DNA of 64,000 nt from Martinezella hainanensis (GTDB lineage Bacteria > Pseudomonadota > Alphaproteobacteria > Rhizobiales > Rhizobiaceae), in assembly GCF_900094555.1 (NCBI RefSeq), contig NZ_FMAC01000003.1, positions 124,001 to 188,000 of the forward strand, written 5' to 3'. Numbering within the stretch: the first letter of the stretch is position 1; every line of letters starts with the position of its first letter. The notes beneath the pieces are model-generated. The model did no database searches, was not told the DNA's origin, and was given only the letters and a program-made list of their open reading frames with translations. This document shows positions 44,804-54,997 of this stretch, piece after piece. The translations under genes and the position numbers were made by a program.

Positions 44804-46018
44804 ATGAAGCGTTCATTGATCTTTGCCGCCGCCCTTGCGGCGAGTTCACTACCCGGCATCGGCGCGCAAGCGCAGGATGCCCCCGTGACCCTGACCTGGC
44901 AGATGTGGGGTCAGCCGAACGATGCCGAGCTGTGGCAGCAGCTGGCCGATCTCGTCAACAAGCAATATCCCGATATCAAGGTCAATCTGCAGCTTTCGGG
45001 TTGGACGGATTACTGGACGCGGCTGCCGGTTTTGGCGGCATCGGGACAGGTCGCCGATATCGTCTCGATGCAGTCGATGCGCCTGCCGAATTTCTCTTCG
45101 ATCCTGACGCCGCTCGACGATTATGTGAAAGGCAGCGACGTGAAAGTGGCTGACTTCGAGACATCGATCATGTCCGGCCTTTCGCAGGACGGTAAACTCT
45201 ATGCGCTGCCCTACGATGTCGGCCCGTGGATGGTCTTCTACAATCGTGACAAATTCGCCGCGGCCGGCTTGAAGGAGCCCGCCAAGGACTGGACCTTCGA
45301 CGATTTCAAGGCCGACGCCAAGGCACTGACCAAGAACGGAACCTACGGCTACGGCACCCAGGCTTTCGATTTCATCGCCGGCCCCGTCGCGCTCGGCGCG
45401 GACTATTTCAACGCCGACAATGAATTCGACCTCACCAATGCCGGTTTCGTCGATGCATTCAGCAAATATGTCGATCTCACCGCCAAGGACAAACTCTCGC
45501 CGGTTTTTGCCTCCGCGGCCGATGCTTCAGCCGCAAGCGGTCGCTTCGCTTCGGGTAATGTCGCCATGTATATCGACGGGCCATGGTCGCTGATTACCGG
45601 GCAGGCCAATGTCAATTTCAAGATCGGTATCGCACCGTTGCCGCGCGGCACCGGCCCGTCGCGCTTCATCACGGCCGGGTCGGGCTGGGGTATCTCCGCC
45701 AGCAGCCAGCACAAGGATGCCGCCTTCAAGGCGCTGCAGGTGCTGACCGGTCCGAAGGCGGCCGAAATCCTCGGTGCGGCCGGACGTGCACTGCCGGCCC
45801 GGCTCGCGCAGCAGACCGCGTGGTATGATGGAGCGGCGAAGAATGTCAGCGGCACCCGCGACACGCTGCAATATATGTTCGCTCATACCACGCCGTTCCG
45901 CATCAACGAGAAATGGAACCAGTTCGAGAATCTGGTGATGCAGTACGTGCCGCTGGCGCTGACGGGAGACTCGAAACCCGAAGGTGTGTTGAGCGACATT
46001 CAGAGCCAGCTACCATAG
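44804..46018 (+). CDS. Sugar ABC transporter, periplasmic binding protein
   Basis: A 404-residue family-1 solute-binding protein with a Sec signal (MKRSLIFAAALAASSLPGIGAQAQ, cleavage about 24). Mature part: VTLTWQMWGQPNDAELWQQL, PDIKVNLQLSGWTDYWTRLP, VADIVSMQSM, LYALPYDVGPWMVFYNRDKFAAAGL, typical of the CUT1/MalE-UgpB class. AAGGAGGAGG lies before ATG 44804. It probably captures fucose-containing oligosaccharides or fucosides, given the neighbouring GH29 enzyme. Confidence 0.93.
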   Translation: MKRSLIFAAALAASSLPGIGAQAQDAPVTLTWQMWGQPNDAELWQQLADLVNKQYPDIKVNLQLSGWTDYWTRLPVLAASGQVADIVSMQSMRLPNFSSILTPLDDYVKGSDVKVADFETSIMSGLSQDGKLYALPYDVGPWMVFYNRDKFAAAGLKEPAKDWTFDDFKADAKALTKNGTYGYGTQAFDFIAGPVALGADYFNADNEFDLTNAGFVDAFSKYVDLTAKDKLSPVFASAADASAASGRFASGNVAMYIDGPWSLITGQANVNFKIGIAPLPRGTGPSRFITAGSGWGISASSQHKDAAFKALQVLTGPKAAEILGAAGRALPARLAQQTAWYDGAAKNVSGTRDTLQYMFAHTTPFRINEKWNQFENLVMQYVPLALTGDSKPEGVLSDIQSQLP

Positions 46019-46091
46019 ACCGGGCGCCTCGTCGGCCTGCGGCCGGGCTCATCGGCTCGACCGCAGCGCCATCGCCGGAAAGGAGAGGCCC

Positions 46092-47021
46092 ATGATGCTG
46101 GGCAAGCACACCGACATGATCGCAAGACCAAGGCCACGCTCGCGCAAATGGTTCAGAGGCGAGGGATGGACGGCCCTGTTCTTCCTGCTGCCGGGCCTGA
46201 TCGGCATCGTCCTATTCCTCGTGCTGCCGATCCTCGCCTCGATCGCGCTCAGCTTCACCAACTGGCAGCTGCTCGGCACGCCGCGTTTCGTCGGCATCTC
46301 CAACTATGTGCGCCTATTTACGACCGACCCGCAATTCTGGACGGTCATGCGCAACACCATCTTCTTCACGGTCGAATATCTGGTGCTCAATATCGTCATT
46401 TCGTTGGGGCTCGCCACCTGGATTTCGAGCCTGAAGATCGGTCGGCGCTGGTTCCGGGTGATCTTCTTTCTGCCGACCTTCACCCCTCTCATCGCCGTCG
46501 CCATGGTCTGGATGCTGATCTTTACGAGCGGCGGCCTGTTCGACAGCATGATGGCGGCGTTGTCCCTGCCATTCTCGGGTGTGCTGAACGATCGCACGCT
46601 TGCCATGCAGGCCGTCGTCCTCACCTCGATCTGGGCTGGCGTCGGCTATAATACGGTTCTCTTCAATGCCGCGCTCGACATGGTACCGGCAACCTATCTG
46701 GAAGCAGCGCGCATCGATGGCGCCACGGCCTGGGACCGCTTCTGGAAAATCCGCCTGCCGCTGATCTCGCCCACCCTGTTTTTCGGCACCGTCATGACGG
46801 CGATCACCTCACTGCAGGTCTTCGACCAGATTTTCGTCATGACCAAGGGTGGGCCGGGATCGTCGACCGCGACGCTCGGCTACGCCATCTACCAGCGCGG
46901 CTTTCAGAACTTCCAGATGGGCTATGCCTCGGCCATCGCCTGGGTGATGTTTGCGCTGATCATGGCGCTGACCGCCCTGCAATTCTGGTTCCAGCGCAAA
47001 TGGGTGCATTATGACGCTTAA
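46092..47021 (+). CDS. Sugar ABC transporter, permease 1 (MalF-type)
   Basis: A 309-residue CUT1 permease with six predicted TM helices (LFFLLPGLIGIVLFLVLPIL through VMFALIMALTALQFWF) and the EAA loop [26 protein letters not shown] that docks the ATPase. GGAGAGG precedes ATG 46092. It overlaps permease 2 by 11 bp. Confidence 0.94.
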   Translation: MMLGKHTDMIARPRPRSRKWFRGEGWTALFFLLPGLIGIVLFLVLPILASIALSFTNWQLLGTPRFVGISNYVRLFTTDPQFWTVMRNTIFFTVEYLVLNIVISLGLATWISSLKIGRRWFRVIFFLPTFTPLIAVAMVWMLIFTSGGLFDSMMAALSLPFSGVLNDRTLAMQAVVLTSIWAGVGYNTVLFNAALDMVPATYLEAARIDGATAWDRFWKIRLPLISPTLFFGTVMTAITSLQVFDQIFVMTKGGPGSSTATLGYAIYQRGFQNFQMGYASAIAWVMFALIMALTALQFWFQRKWVHYDA

Positions 47022-47865
47022 ATCCGAAACCAGAGCACGCCGGAAACTGGTGCTCGATGTCGTCAATCACCTGGCAATCACCCTCGTTGCGATCACTTTT
47101 CTCTTTCCCTTCTTCTGGATGGTATCGAATGCGGTGCGCTCCAACGCCGAGGTGACGGCGATCCCCCCGCGCATCCTGCCCGAAGTCTTCGAATGGGGTA
47201 ATTTTGCTGCCGCATGGACCCAGCTGCCCTTTGGCCGCTTCTTCCTCAACAGCGCCATCATCGCCATCTGCGTGACGGCCATCACCGTCGTCGTCTCCTG
47301 CCTGTCCGGCTATGCCTTTGCGCGGCTGAAATTCAGGGCGCGCGAAACGCTGCTGCTCGGCTATATCGGCACGCTGATGGTGCCACCGCTGATGCTGATC
47401 ATTCCGCTGTTTCTGATCGTCAACAAGCTCGGGCTCGTCAACACCTTCCCCGGCGTGATCCTGCCGATCTCCTTCGGCACCTTCGGCGCATTCCTGATGC
47501 GGCAGTTCTTCCTCTCCATTCCGATGGAACTCGAGGAGGCGGCAAGGATCGATGGCGCCTCGCGCCTGCGCATCCTCGTCAGCATCATCGTGCCGCTGTC
47601 CATGCCGGCGATCGGGCTTCTGTCGCTCTTCACCTTCATCGGACAATGGAACAACTTCCTCTGGCCGCTGATCGTCATGACCGGTGCCGACAATGCCACC
47701 CTGCCCGTCGGCCTCACCCTATTCCAGACGCAGCAAGGCACGCAGTGGAACTACTTGATGGCCGGGGCCACCCTTTCCATGCTTCCGGGCGTCTTCCTAG
47801 CGATCATCCTGCAGAAGCTCATCTACAACAGCATCGCCCTCAATGCGGGCATGGGCGGGCGCTGA
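47011..47865 (+). CDS. Sugar ABC transporter, permease 2 (MalG-type)
   Basis: A 284-residue CUT1 permease: TM1 [26 protein letters not shown] loop [28 protein letters not shown], and the C-terminal helix [19 protein letters not shown]. It starts inside the end of permease 1 (11-bp overlap), so translation is coupled. It pairs with permease 1 and the ATPase downstream. Confidence 0.94.
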   Translation: MTLKSETRARRKLVLDVVNHLAITLVAITFLFPFFWMVSNAVRSNAEVTAIPPRILPEVFEWGNFAAAWTQLPFGRFFLNSAIIAICVTAITVVVSCLSGYAFARLKFRARETLLLGYIGTLMVPPLMLIIPLFLIVNKLGLVNTFPGVILPISFGTFGAFLMRQFFLSIPMELEEAARIDGASRLRILVSIIVPLSMPAIGLLSLFTFIGQWNNFLWPLIVMTGADNATLPVGLTLFQTQQGTQWNYLMAGATLSMLPGVFLAIILQKLIYNSIALNAGMGGR

Positions 47866-47896
47866 AGCGCCGGCCGCGATTTCGGGAGAGATATCC

Positions 47897-48964
47897 ATGG
47901 CGAAACTGACCATTCGCAACGCCATCAAACGCTACGGCGCGCTCGAAGTGCTGCATGGCGTCTCCGTCACGGCACAGGACGGCGAGTTCATGGTGCTTGT
48001 CGGACCCTCGGGCTGTGGCAAATCCACCTTGCTGCGGATGATCGCCGGGCTTGAAGGCATCAGCGATGGCGAAATCGAAATCGGCGACCGAACCGTCAAC
48101 GATCTCGAACCGAACGAGCGCGATATCGCCATGGTGTTCCAGTCCTATGCGCTCTATCCGCATATGACCGTGCGCGACAACATGGCCTTTTCGCTGAAGC
48201 TCGCGCGCCGCAGCAAACAGGAGATCGAGCAGAAGGTGAACGATGCGGCTGCGATCCTCGATCTCTCCGCCCTCCTCGATCGCTATCCCCGGCAATTGTC
48301 GGGCGGACAGCGTCAGCGCGTGGCGATGGGCCGCGCCATCGTCCGCAACCCTGCCGTCTTCCTCTTCGACGAACCGCTGTCCAATCTCGATGCCAAATTG
48401 CGCGTGCAGATGCGCACTGAGATCAAGACGTTGCACCAGCGTCTCGGCACCACCATGGTCTATGTCACGCACGACCAGATGGAGGCCATGACCATGGCCG
48501 ACCGTATCGTCGTCATGCGTGGCGGCCATATCGAGCAGATCGGCTCGCCGCTCGAAATCTACGATGCGCCGGCCAACAGCTTCGTCGCCGGCTTTATCGG
48601 CTCGCCATCGATGAACTTCATAGATGGCCTCGTCATCGATCGAAACGGAAGGTTGGGGCTGCAGGACGCGGAAAACCTGCATTGGCCGCTGCCGGAAAGC
48701 GCCCGCCGCCATCTCGGCCGATCCGTCCAGCTCGGCATCCGCCCGGAACATATTGCCGTCGATACAGATGGCGTGCAGGCCAAGGTCATCATTATCGAGC
48801 CCACCGGCTCGGACACGCATCTGCAATTGCAGGCCGGCGCGCAGTCGATCGTCGCCGCCGTCAGGGACCGCCCGTCTGTCTCTCCCGGCCAGCCGATCCA
48901 GCTCAAGATCGATCCGGCAAAGGCGCATCTGTTCGATCCATCGAATGGTCAGCGCCTGCATTGA
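47897..48964 (+). CDS. Sugar ABC transporter ATPase (MalK/UgpC-type)
   Basis: A 355-residue ATPase: Walker [11 protein letters not shown] loop [12 protein letters not shown], signature [14 protein letters not shown], Walker [15 protein letters not shown] loop THDQ, then a TOBE regulatory domain ([26 protein letters not shown]). ATG 47897 with GGGAGAG upstream is chosen; the frame stays open back to 47843. It is the last gene of the importer. Confidence 0.94.
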   Translation: MAKLTIRNAIKRYGALEVLHGVSVTAQDGEFMVLVGPSGCGKSTLLRMIAGLEGISDGEIEIGDRTVNDLEPNERDIAMVFQSYALYPHMTVRDNMAFSLKLARRSKQEIEQKVNDAAAILDLSALLDRYPRQLSGGQRQRVAMGRAIVRNPAVFLFDEPLSNLDAKLRVQMRTEIKTLHQRLGTTMVYVTHDQMEAMTMADRIVVMRGGHIEQIGSPLEIYDAPANSFVAGFIGSPSMNFIDGLVIDRNGRLGLQDAENLHWPLPESARRHLGRSVQLGIRPEHIAVDTDGVQAKVIIIEPTGSDTHLQLQAGAQSIVAAVRDRPSVSPGQPIQLKIDPAKAHLFDPSNGQRLH

Positions 48965-49103
48965 CTGTAGGGCCTCCATTCTCCGGATTACTGCAGCAGA
49001 TAAAATCTTCTGCCTGCACGGCTTTTGGGTTTCGAAACCTAGTCATGGGCCAAAGTCCGTCCTAAAGACAGGACACGTTTTGAATAGCCTGGAGAGAAAG
49101 CCG

Positions 49104-49796
49104 ATGAGCCAAGAAGGTCAGAAGACGATCGCCACCTGGTATGTCGATCCGGATGCGGAGGACAGGATGGCGGACGGCCATGCGCCGATCTGGAGACATC
49201 TGATCGACCTGATCGTCGAGCGCGATCTATCCGCCAAAAGCGTCGTCGACTTCGGCTGCAATCAGGGCGGCTTGCTGCGCCATCTCTATGCCATCAGGCC
49301 GTTCCGCAAGGCACTCGGCATCGACATCGCCGAGCAGTCGATCGCCAAGGCCGAAGCTTTCAAGGGCAACCTGCCGGTCCAGCATGCGGTTGGTAGCACG
49401 CTCGAAGGTTGGGTCGAAGAGTTCGATCTCGCGATCAGCCACGAGGTCATCTATCTCGTCGAGGATATCCATGCGCATGCGGCGGATATCTATAGGGCAT
49501 TGAAGCCTGGCGGCGTCTATTATGCCGTCACCGGCTGCCATACGGACAACCCGCTTTGGCCGAAGTGGCGCGATCTCGTCGCCAAGCGCACCAACACAGT
49601 CGTCCAGGATCGCTCGATTTCGGACTACGGCCGCGCCTTCTCGAAAGCAGGTTTCTCAGTCTCCGGACGCAAGCTTGAGTATGACGGTTTCATCCCGTTC
49701 GTCGAGGATGGTTGGACGCCCGACTTTGCCGATGCGCTCGACTATTACACCCAGACCAAGATCGTCTTCCGGCTCGTCAAGCCTCTTAATGGCTGA
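49104..49796 (+). CDS. Class I SAM-dependent methyltransferase
   Basis: A 230-residue methyltransferase: motif I SVVDFGCNQGGLLRHL, acidic strand ALGIDIAEQSIAKAEAF, motif II-like EFDLAISHEVIYLVEDI, post-motif ALKPGGVYYAVTG. GGAGAGAAAG precedes ATG 49104. It lies 139 bp after the importer ATPase on the same strand and may belong to the fucoside operon. Its 3' end overlaps the convergent ATPase gene by 11 bp. The substrate is unknown; small molecules or methylated sugars are possible. Confidence 0.85.
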   Translation: MSQEGQKTIATWYVDPDAEDRMADGHAPIWRHLIDLIVERDLSAKSVVDFGCNQGGLLRHLYAIRPFRKALGIDIAEQSIAKAEAFKGNLPVQHAVGSTLEGWVEEFDLAISHEVIYLVEDIHAHAADIYRALKPGGVYYAVTGCHTDNPLWPKWRDLVAKRTNTVVQDRSISDYGRAFSKAGFSVSGRKLEYDGFIPFVEDGWTPDFADALDYYTQTKIVFRLVKPLNG

Positions 49797-50574
49797 GCCG
49801 CGTCAGCTCGACATCGAAATGCGGCGGCGCGTCGGGGCTGACCTGCACGAACCGCCCCTTCACCCGGAAGGTCTTCTCGATCAGCCCGCTTTCGGCGAGC
49901 GCCCTCGGCTCGCCGTCGAAGCGCAGCTCGCCTTTTTCAAGTAGTGAGATGCGGTCGCTGACGGCGATCGCCTGATTGATATCGTGGATCGCCATGATGA
50001 TGGTGACGCCCCTTTCGCGGCTCAGACGATGAACGAGATCCAGCACCTCGACCTGATAGCCGATATCGAGGAACGAGGTCGGCTCGTCGAGCAGTAATAT
50101 ACCGGCTTCCTGCGCAAGCGCTGCGGAGATCCAGGCCCGCTGCCGCTCGCCACCGGAAAGCTCCTGCAGGGTGCGGTCGGCAAGGCTCGAAAGCCCGGTG
50201 CTTTCCAGTGCCCATTCGATCGCCTCCTCATCCCTATGGTCATAGCTGCGGAAAAGCCCGACATGAGCGAAGCGGCCCTGCCGCACCAGTTGCGCGATCG
50301 TCATCTCATCCGGCGCAGAGGGCTGCTGCGGCAGAAAGGCGAGCTTCTTGGCGATCGCACGCCGCGACATGGTTGAGACCGAGACATCCTCGATCGTCAC
50401 CTGCCCCTCCGCCGGGGCAATCAGACCCGCAAGCGCCTGCAGAGCCGTGCTCTTGCCCGAGCCGTTCGGACCGATCAGCGCCCGGATCTCACCCTTCTGC
50501 ATGGCAAGCCCGAAGCCGTTCAGCGCCTTGCGGCGACCATAGAAGACGGAGAGTTGCGAACAGGATAGCGGCAT
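49786..50574 (-). CDS. FecE-type metal/siderophore ABC transporter ATPase
   Basis: A 262-residue ATPase: Walker A GPNGSGKST, Q loop FLPQQPSAPDEMTI, signature LSGGERQRAWISAAL, Walker B ILLLDEPTSFLD, H loop IHDIN. This is the FecE/FhuC/BtuD type. ATG 50574 (MPLSCSQLSVFYG) is the natural start; the frame is open further upstream inside the permease. The gene is last in a four-gene importer (binding protein, two permeases, ATPase). Confidence 0.93.
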   Translation of the reverse strand: MPLSCSQLSVFYGRRKALNGFGLAMQKGEIRALIGPNGSGKSTALQALAGLIAPAEGQVTIEDVSVSTMSRRAIAKKLAFLPQQPSAPDEMTIAQLVRQGRFAHVGLFRSYDHRDEEAIEWALESTGLSSLADRTLQELSGGERQRAWISAALAQEAGILLLDEPTSFLDIGYQVEVLDLVHRLSRERGVTIIMAIHDINQAIAVSDRISLLEKGELRFDGEPRALAESGLIEKTFRVKGRFVQVSPDAPPHFDVELTRLSH

Positions 50575-50582
50575 GGGCGATC

Positions 50583-51617
50583 TCAGGGAATTTTTCTCAA
50601 GAGGACAAGCAGGACAGGCACACCGACAATCGCGGTGACGACCCCGATCGGCACTTCCTCCGCCTGCCCGGCGAGGCGGCCGATCAGATCGCCCAGGGTG
50701 ACGAAGATGGCGCCGAGAACGACTGTCAGCGGCAGAACCAAGGGGAAATGCCGGCCGGCGAGGAAACGCGCCAGATGCGGAACGACAAGCCCAACGAAGA
50801 CGATCGGGCCAACGGCACCGACCGCGCTTGCCGCAAGGGCGCAGGAAACCAGGAGGACAATGGAAAACTGCCGGCGATAGGCAAGGCCGAACGAACGGGC
50901 GACCTGCGCATCGAATTGCAGCATGACCACGGGCCGATAGATCACCGGCAGGATAAGGAGGCCTGCGATCGTGAACGGCAGGAGAAACAGCGCATGGTCC
51001 CAGGTGCGTGCATAGAGGCTGCCCGAAAGCCATTCGAGAATGATCTCGATGCGCGCCGATCCCCAGCCCGCGATGAGGCCGACAGCAAGCGCGTGCAGGA
51101 CTGCGCCTATCGCGACACCACAAAGCGTGATGCGCAGCGGGCTGAGTTCGAGCCGAAAGGCGAGCAGGTAAATGATGCCGCCGGCGATCATTCCGCCCGC
51201 AAGGCCCGCGACCGGAAGCCAGGCGATCGGCAGTTCCGCCACCGTATTGTCGCCGGGACTGAAGATATAGACCGTGAAGAGCAGGAACAGCGTGACGGTC
51301 AGCGTCGCGCCCTGCGATACCCCCATCAGCGATGGATCGGCAAGCGGATTTCGCGTGATCGTCTGCAGGAGCAGGCCGGCGACGCCGAACTGAATGCCGG
51401 CGAGAATACCGGTGACGATGCGCGGCAGACGGATATCGAGAATGATCGATTGCGCCTCGGGCGAGCCCTTGCCGCTGAGAACGGCAAGCACATCCGCCGC
51501 CGGCAGATCGACAACGCCGAGGAATATCGAGGCAATCAGCGACAGAAGCGCAATGACGATGACGATCGGCAGCATGCCTCTTCGCGGCAGATACGTGACG
51601 GGGGTGTCGACAGTCAT
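50583..51617 (-). CDS. FecCD-family permease (distal)
   Basis: A 344-residue FecCD permease with about ten TM helices: LRLPRIVTG-type entry (DIRLPRIVTGILAGIQFGVAG), LLQTITRNPLADPSLMGVSQGA, GPIVFVGLVVPHLAR and DLIGRLAGQAEEVPIGVVTAIVG, all hallmarks of BtuC/FecC proteins. ATG 51617 overlaps the stop of the proximal permease (ATGA). It dimerises with its partner as the translocation pore. Confidence 0.94.
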   Translation of the reverse strand: MTVDTPVTYLPRRGMLPIVIVIALLSLIASIFLGVVDLPAADVLAVLSGKGSPEAQSIILDIRLPRIVTGILAGIQFGVAGLLLQTITRNPLADPSLMGVSQGATLTVTLFLLFTVYIFSPGDNTVAELPIAWLPVAGLAGGMIAGGIIYLLAFRLELSPLRITLCGVAIGAVLHALAVGLIAGWGSARIEIILEWLSGSLYARTWDHALFLLPFTIAGLLILPVIYRPVVMLQFDAQVARSFGLAYRRQFSIVLLVSCALAASAVGAVGPIVFVGLVVPHLARFLAGRHFPLVLPLTVVLGAIFVTLGDLIGRLAGQAEEVPIGVVTAIVGVPVLLVLLRKIP

Positions 51618-52639
51618 AGGCCATGCCCCCGGAATTGAAGGCGGCCGCGCTGGATGAGATAGATAAAGACTGGTCCGCCGATCAACGCCGTGATGATGCC
51701 GACGGGAAGCTCCTTCGGAATGGCGACCGTGCGGGCGATGAGATCGGCGACCGTGACGATCAGCGCGCCGATGGCAGCGCAGAGCGCGATTTCCCATGCG
51801 GCACCGCGCGGCTTCAGCAGGCGGGCGATATGCGGCGCGGCCAACCCGACGAAGGCGACCGGCCCAGCGACGGGCGCGACACCGGCGACAGGACAGACGC
51901 CGAGCACGAGCAGCACGGGCTTCCAGAGATTGAGCTGCACGCCCATGCCGGCGGCGGCATGATCGCTGAGTGCGAACATGCCGATGACGCGATGGAGCGC
52001 CAGGGCACCCGCAACCCCGACGGCGACCCAGGGGAGCATATAGGTGAGGTGCAGCCAGGAGCGCCCTTGGAAGCCGCCGGAAAGCCAGAACAGAAGCGAT
52101 GTCGATTGCGGCCCGGTCAAAAGCAGCACGTAGATGGTGATCGCGCCGAGAAACAGCGAGACGCTGACGCCGCCAAGCGCCAGATGCAGCGGCCGCCCCT
52201 GCCCACCTTTCGAGACCCAGAAGGTAACGGCAGCGGCCGCCAGGCCGCCCACAAGGCCGACGAAGGGATAATAGGCGGAGGAAAGCCAGGGGAGAAAAAC
52301 GAAACAGCAGACGATCGGCGTGATCGCACCGGCGGTGACCCCTGTAATTCCGGGATCGGCGAGCGGATTTCGCGTCAACGTCTGCAGGAGATAGCCGGAG
52401 ACCGCTAGCCCGGCGCCGGCGAGCGCGGCCGCGAGGCTTCGCGGCAAGCGTAGCGTCCAGACAAGGATGGAATTGACCTTGCCGTCCGGTGAGAAGAAGG
52501 CGCTGCTTGCGTCCGCGATCGTCAGAACTTTCGCGCCGGGCAGCAGGCCGATGAAAACGATCAGCAGGGTCGCAGCAACGAGGAGCGCGATCACCGCCAG
52601 TGATTTGCGCGCATCCATCGTGGCCACGGCCCGAAGCAT
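51614..52639 (-). CDS. FecCD-family permease (proximal)
   Basis: A 341-residue FecCD permease: TLRLPRSLAAALAGAGLAVSGYLLQTLTRNPLADPGITGVTAGA, GPVAFVGLAAPHIARLLKPRG, and ELPVGIITALIGGPVFIYLI. It starts at ATG 52639, one base before the end of the binding-protein gene, and overlaps the distal permease by 4 bp. The tight spacing shows one transcription unit. Confidence 0.94.
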   Translation of the reverse strand: MLRAVATMDARKSLAVIALLVAATLLIVFIGLLPGAKVLTIADASSAFFSPDGKVNSILVWTLRLPRSLAAALAGAGLAVSGYLLQTLTRNPLADPGITGVTAGAITPIVCCFVFLPWLSSAYYPFVGLVGGLAAAAVTFWVSKGGQGRPLHLALGGVSVSLFLGAITIYVLLLTGPQSTSLLFWLSGGFQGRSWLHLTYMLPWVAVGVAGALALHRVIGMFALSDHAAAGMGVQLNLWKPVLLVLGVCPVAGVAPVAGPVAFVGLAAPHIARLLKPRGAAWEIALCAAIGALIVTVADLIARTVAIPKELPVGIITALIGGPVFIYLIQRGRLQFRGHGL

Positions 52640-52640
52640 C

Positions 52641-53609
52641 TTACTTCTGGATATCGGCGGGAATGATCTTGGCGGCTTCCGCCCTCACATCGACGGCCGG
52701 GAAAGCGTCCGGGTAGAGATAATGCGCGGCTTCACGCAGCACGATTTCGCGCGCGATCGGACCATTGGTCTCGACCCACTGATCGCCGACGTAGAAGACC
52801 CTCTTGTTCTTGACGGCGGTCAGTTCCTGCCAGATTGGATTGTTCTCATGCGGGCGATCCGGACCGGAGTCGTAGATAAAGAGAACTTCGGGGTCTTTCT
52901 CCAGCATGGTTTCGAGGCTCAGATCGATGCCAAAGGGGCCGCCTGGTGTTTTCGGTCCGGCGATATTGTCGCCGCCGATAGCGGCAACGATCGAGGCTGA
53001 GGTATTTTCCGTATGAAAGGCGAAGGGCGTCTCGCCGCCCCACATGATCGCAAAGCGCGGATGCACGTTCTTCGGCGCCTTGGCGGCGATCTCGTCGAGG
53101 TGCTTGTGGAAGTCGGCGTTGAGCTGCAGGCCGCGTTCGGGCTTGCCGAGGATCTTCGAGAACTCGGCAATTTCCTTGTCGCTCTCGGTCAGAAGCTCCA
53201 TGTTGTAGGCAAGATAGGGCGCGATCTTTTCCAGCTGCGGCGCGTTGCCGACCGTATAACGGCGGATCGCGACGATGAGATCGGGCTTGGCCTGCGACAA
53301 CAGTTCGAGATTGGGCTTGGCGCGCTGGCCGATCTGCGCCATCTGCGAGGTCAGGCCAAGGAGGAAATCCGGCTGCCGGCCTGATGTCATGTAGGTGCTG
53401 GCGACCGGCTTGATGCCAAGAGCGAGCGCGACGTCGTCGGCGAAATAGGAGATCGCAGCAATGCGCTTCGGCTGGGCAGGTACGTCGACCTTGACGCCCC
53501 GGTCATCCGTTACGGAAACGCCCTTAGCCTCTTCCGCAACGACAGAACTTGCTGCCAGCACGGCGAGCAGACCAAATACAGAAGCGATTTTGCGTGCGCT
53601 GTTCGCCAT
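52641..53609 (-). CDS. Metal-siderophore-type periplasmic binding protein (FecB-like)
   Basis: A 322-residue class III binding protein with a Sec signal (MANSARKIASVFGLLAVLAASSVVAEE). Mature landmarks: VSVTDDRGVKVDVPAQPKRIAAISYFADDVALALGIKPVAS, then NLELLSQAKPDLIVAI, and the C-terminal domain ending AAKIIPADIQK. ATG 53609 with GGAGGATC upstream is better than 53624. It likely captures a ferric siderophore, cobalamin or a metal-metallophore complex. No TonB-dependent receptor gene is in view. Confidence 0.88.
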   Translation of the reverse strand: MANSARKIASVFGLLAVLAASSVVAEEAKGVSVTDDRGVKVDVPAQPKRIAAISYFADDVALALGIKPVASTYMTSGRQPDFLLGLTSQMAQIGQRAKPNLELLSQAKPDLIVAIRRYTVGNAPQLEKIAPYLAYNMELLTESDKEIAEFSKILGKPERGLQLNADFHKHLDEIAAKAPKNVHPRFAIMWGGETPFAFHTENTSASIVAAIGGDNIAGPKTPGGPFGIDLSLETMLEKDPEVLFIYDSGPDRPHENNPIWQELTAVKNKRVFYVGDQWVETNGPIAREIVLREAAHYLYPDAFPAVDVRAEAAKIIPADIQK

Positions 53610-53701
53610 CGCGGGATCCTCCATCAGATACGCGAAATGGCTTTAGTCAATAAAGAGGAGTTTTGCAATCCAGTTTCAGGTCGACTTTTGCGAACGCGCC
53701 G

Positions 53702-54997
53702 TCAGGCGCGCAGCGCCGCCGCCGGGCTGGAGCGCAAGGCACTGAACGCCGGCACGATGGAGATGATCGCCGCAACCGCTGCAAAGCCGCCGACAAGCCA
53801 GAAATCGTCCGGGGAGAAGCCGACGGGCAAGCGTACCGCGGTCGATGCCGCCAGCCTGGCGGAAATTATCAATGCTGCAGTATAGCCTAGCGCGATGCCA
53901 AGCAGGATACCGGCGACAAAGAGGACGAAGAGCTCGCCCCAGACGAGCGCGACGATCGAGCGGACCGGCGTGCCAAGCGCCCGCAAGGCGCCGATCTGCC
54001 GCCGCCGCGAACCGACATGCATGATGGTGACAAGCATGATCGCGGCAATGACGATCGCCTGCGTGCCGAGCGCGATCGCCAGAAGCAGACTGCGGGCATC
54101 GCCGAGCGTCGCATAGAGCTTGGTCAGCACCTCACCCGGAAAGACGCCAAGCGTCGTGCCGCTGCGGTATTCCTGCCGCAAGCGATAGGCATCGGCAATC
54201 GTCTTCGGCTTGACGAGAACGGCGGGCACGCCAGGCGTTTGCGCGTCAAAATGCTCATCGAGCGGTGCATCCGCGTCAACGTGGCCACGCCCGTGGTCGT
54301 GACCTTCTTCGTGGCCACCGGCGTGCTCATGCGGCTCTGTCGCGCCATGCACATCCGCCTCGTCGCCATCATGGTCGTGATGGTCTTCCGCTCCATGCAT
54401 GCCATGCAGCTGCCAGACGGCACGGATCGGCACCAGGATCGCGCGGTCCCAGGCCGTGCCGGTCGGCGCCATGCGGCCCGTGACCTTGTAGGCAATGGCC
54501 GTATGGGTTTCGCCGCCGGTTTCGGCCGCGCCATGCATCGGCTTGATCTCGGCACCGGCCGACAAGGCGACATCGGAGCCGACGACCGCCTCGCCAAGGT
54601 GCGAGAACATTGCACCCTGCGCCAACGACGGCGAAAGAGATGAGATCAGGCCCGTCGTCGTGCCGACGATCGGATGCCCGTAAGCGGAATCGCCGAAGCC
54701 GACGGGTGCTGCGAGCTCGACACGCGGATCGTTGGCAAGGCGGGAAAGGACTGCACCCTCCATCAGCGGCAGCGGCGCCGGCTGCAGGAAGACGGCGGAA
54801 AGTGCCAGCTGCGTCTCGCTGCCGGCAGCTCCGACAAGCAGATCGAACTTTTCCGCGGCGCGCGCACTGCCGAGCCGGACGGCCCGTTCCTGCAGCGTCA
54901 CGGTCACGCTCAGGGCAACAGATAGGGCAATGAGGACGACAACGGCGAGCGCACCACTCCAGAAACGCCTGAGGTCGGCAAGAATGAACGTGATCAT
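53702..54997 (-). CDS. MacB/FtsX-like ABC permease with histidine-rich loop
   Basis: A 431-residue permease: TM1 LAVVVLIALSVALSVTVTL, a large periplasmic domain, and three C-terminal helices (LLLAIALGTQAIVIAAIMLVTIM; ALVWGELFVLFVAGILLGIALGY; WLVGGFAAVAAIISIVPAFSA), the LolC/MacB layout. Between residues 198 and 249 there are 13 histidines with many Asp/Glu (HGMHGAEDHHDHD, HEHAGGHEEGHDHG), a metal-binding periplasmic loop. It overlaps the ATPase gene by 4 bp. Such permeases move lipoproteins, peptides or complexes rather than bare ions. The His-rich insert points to zinc or another transition metal. Confidence 0.88.
   Translation of the reverse strand: MITFILADLRRFWSGALAVVVLIALSVALSVTVTLQERAVRLGSARAAEKFDLLVGAAGSETQLALSAVFLQPAPLPLMEGAVLSRLANDPRVELAAPVGFGDSAYGHPIVGTTTGLISSLSPSLAQGAMFSHLGEAVVGSDVALSAGAEIKPMHGAAETGGETHTAIAYKVTGRMAPTGTAWDRAILVPIRAVWQLHGMHGAEDHHDHDGDEADVHGATEPHEHAGGHEEGHDHGRGHVDADAPLDEHFDAQTPGVPAVLVKPKTIADAYRLRQEYRSGTTLGVFPGEVLTKLYATLGDARSLLLAIALGTQAIVIAAIMLVTIMHVGSRRRQIGALRALGTPVRSIVALVWGELFVLFVAGILLGIALGYTAALIISARLAASTAVRLPVGFSPDDFWLVGGFAAVAAIISIVPAFSALRSSPAAALRA

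Noticed and set aside
49786..51624. Apparent fusion of an N-terminal region to the FecE-type ATPase
   Set aside because: The upstream portion is the wrong frame of the FecCD permease; the ATPase starts at 50574 with a normal N-terminus.
53610..53701. Fur/Irr/Zur-type operator before the FecB-like gene
   Set aside because: I looked for the known palindromes by eye and found none; a computed motif scan would be needed.
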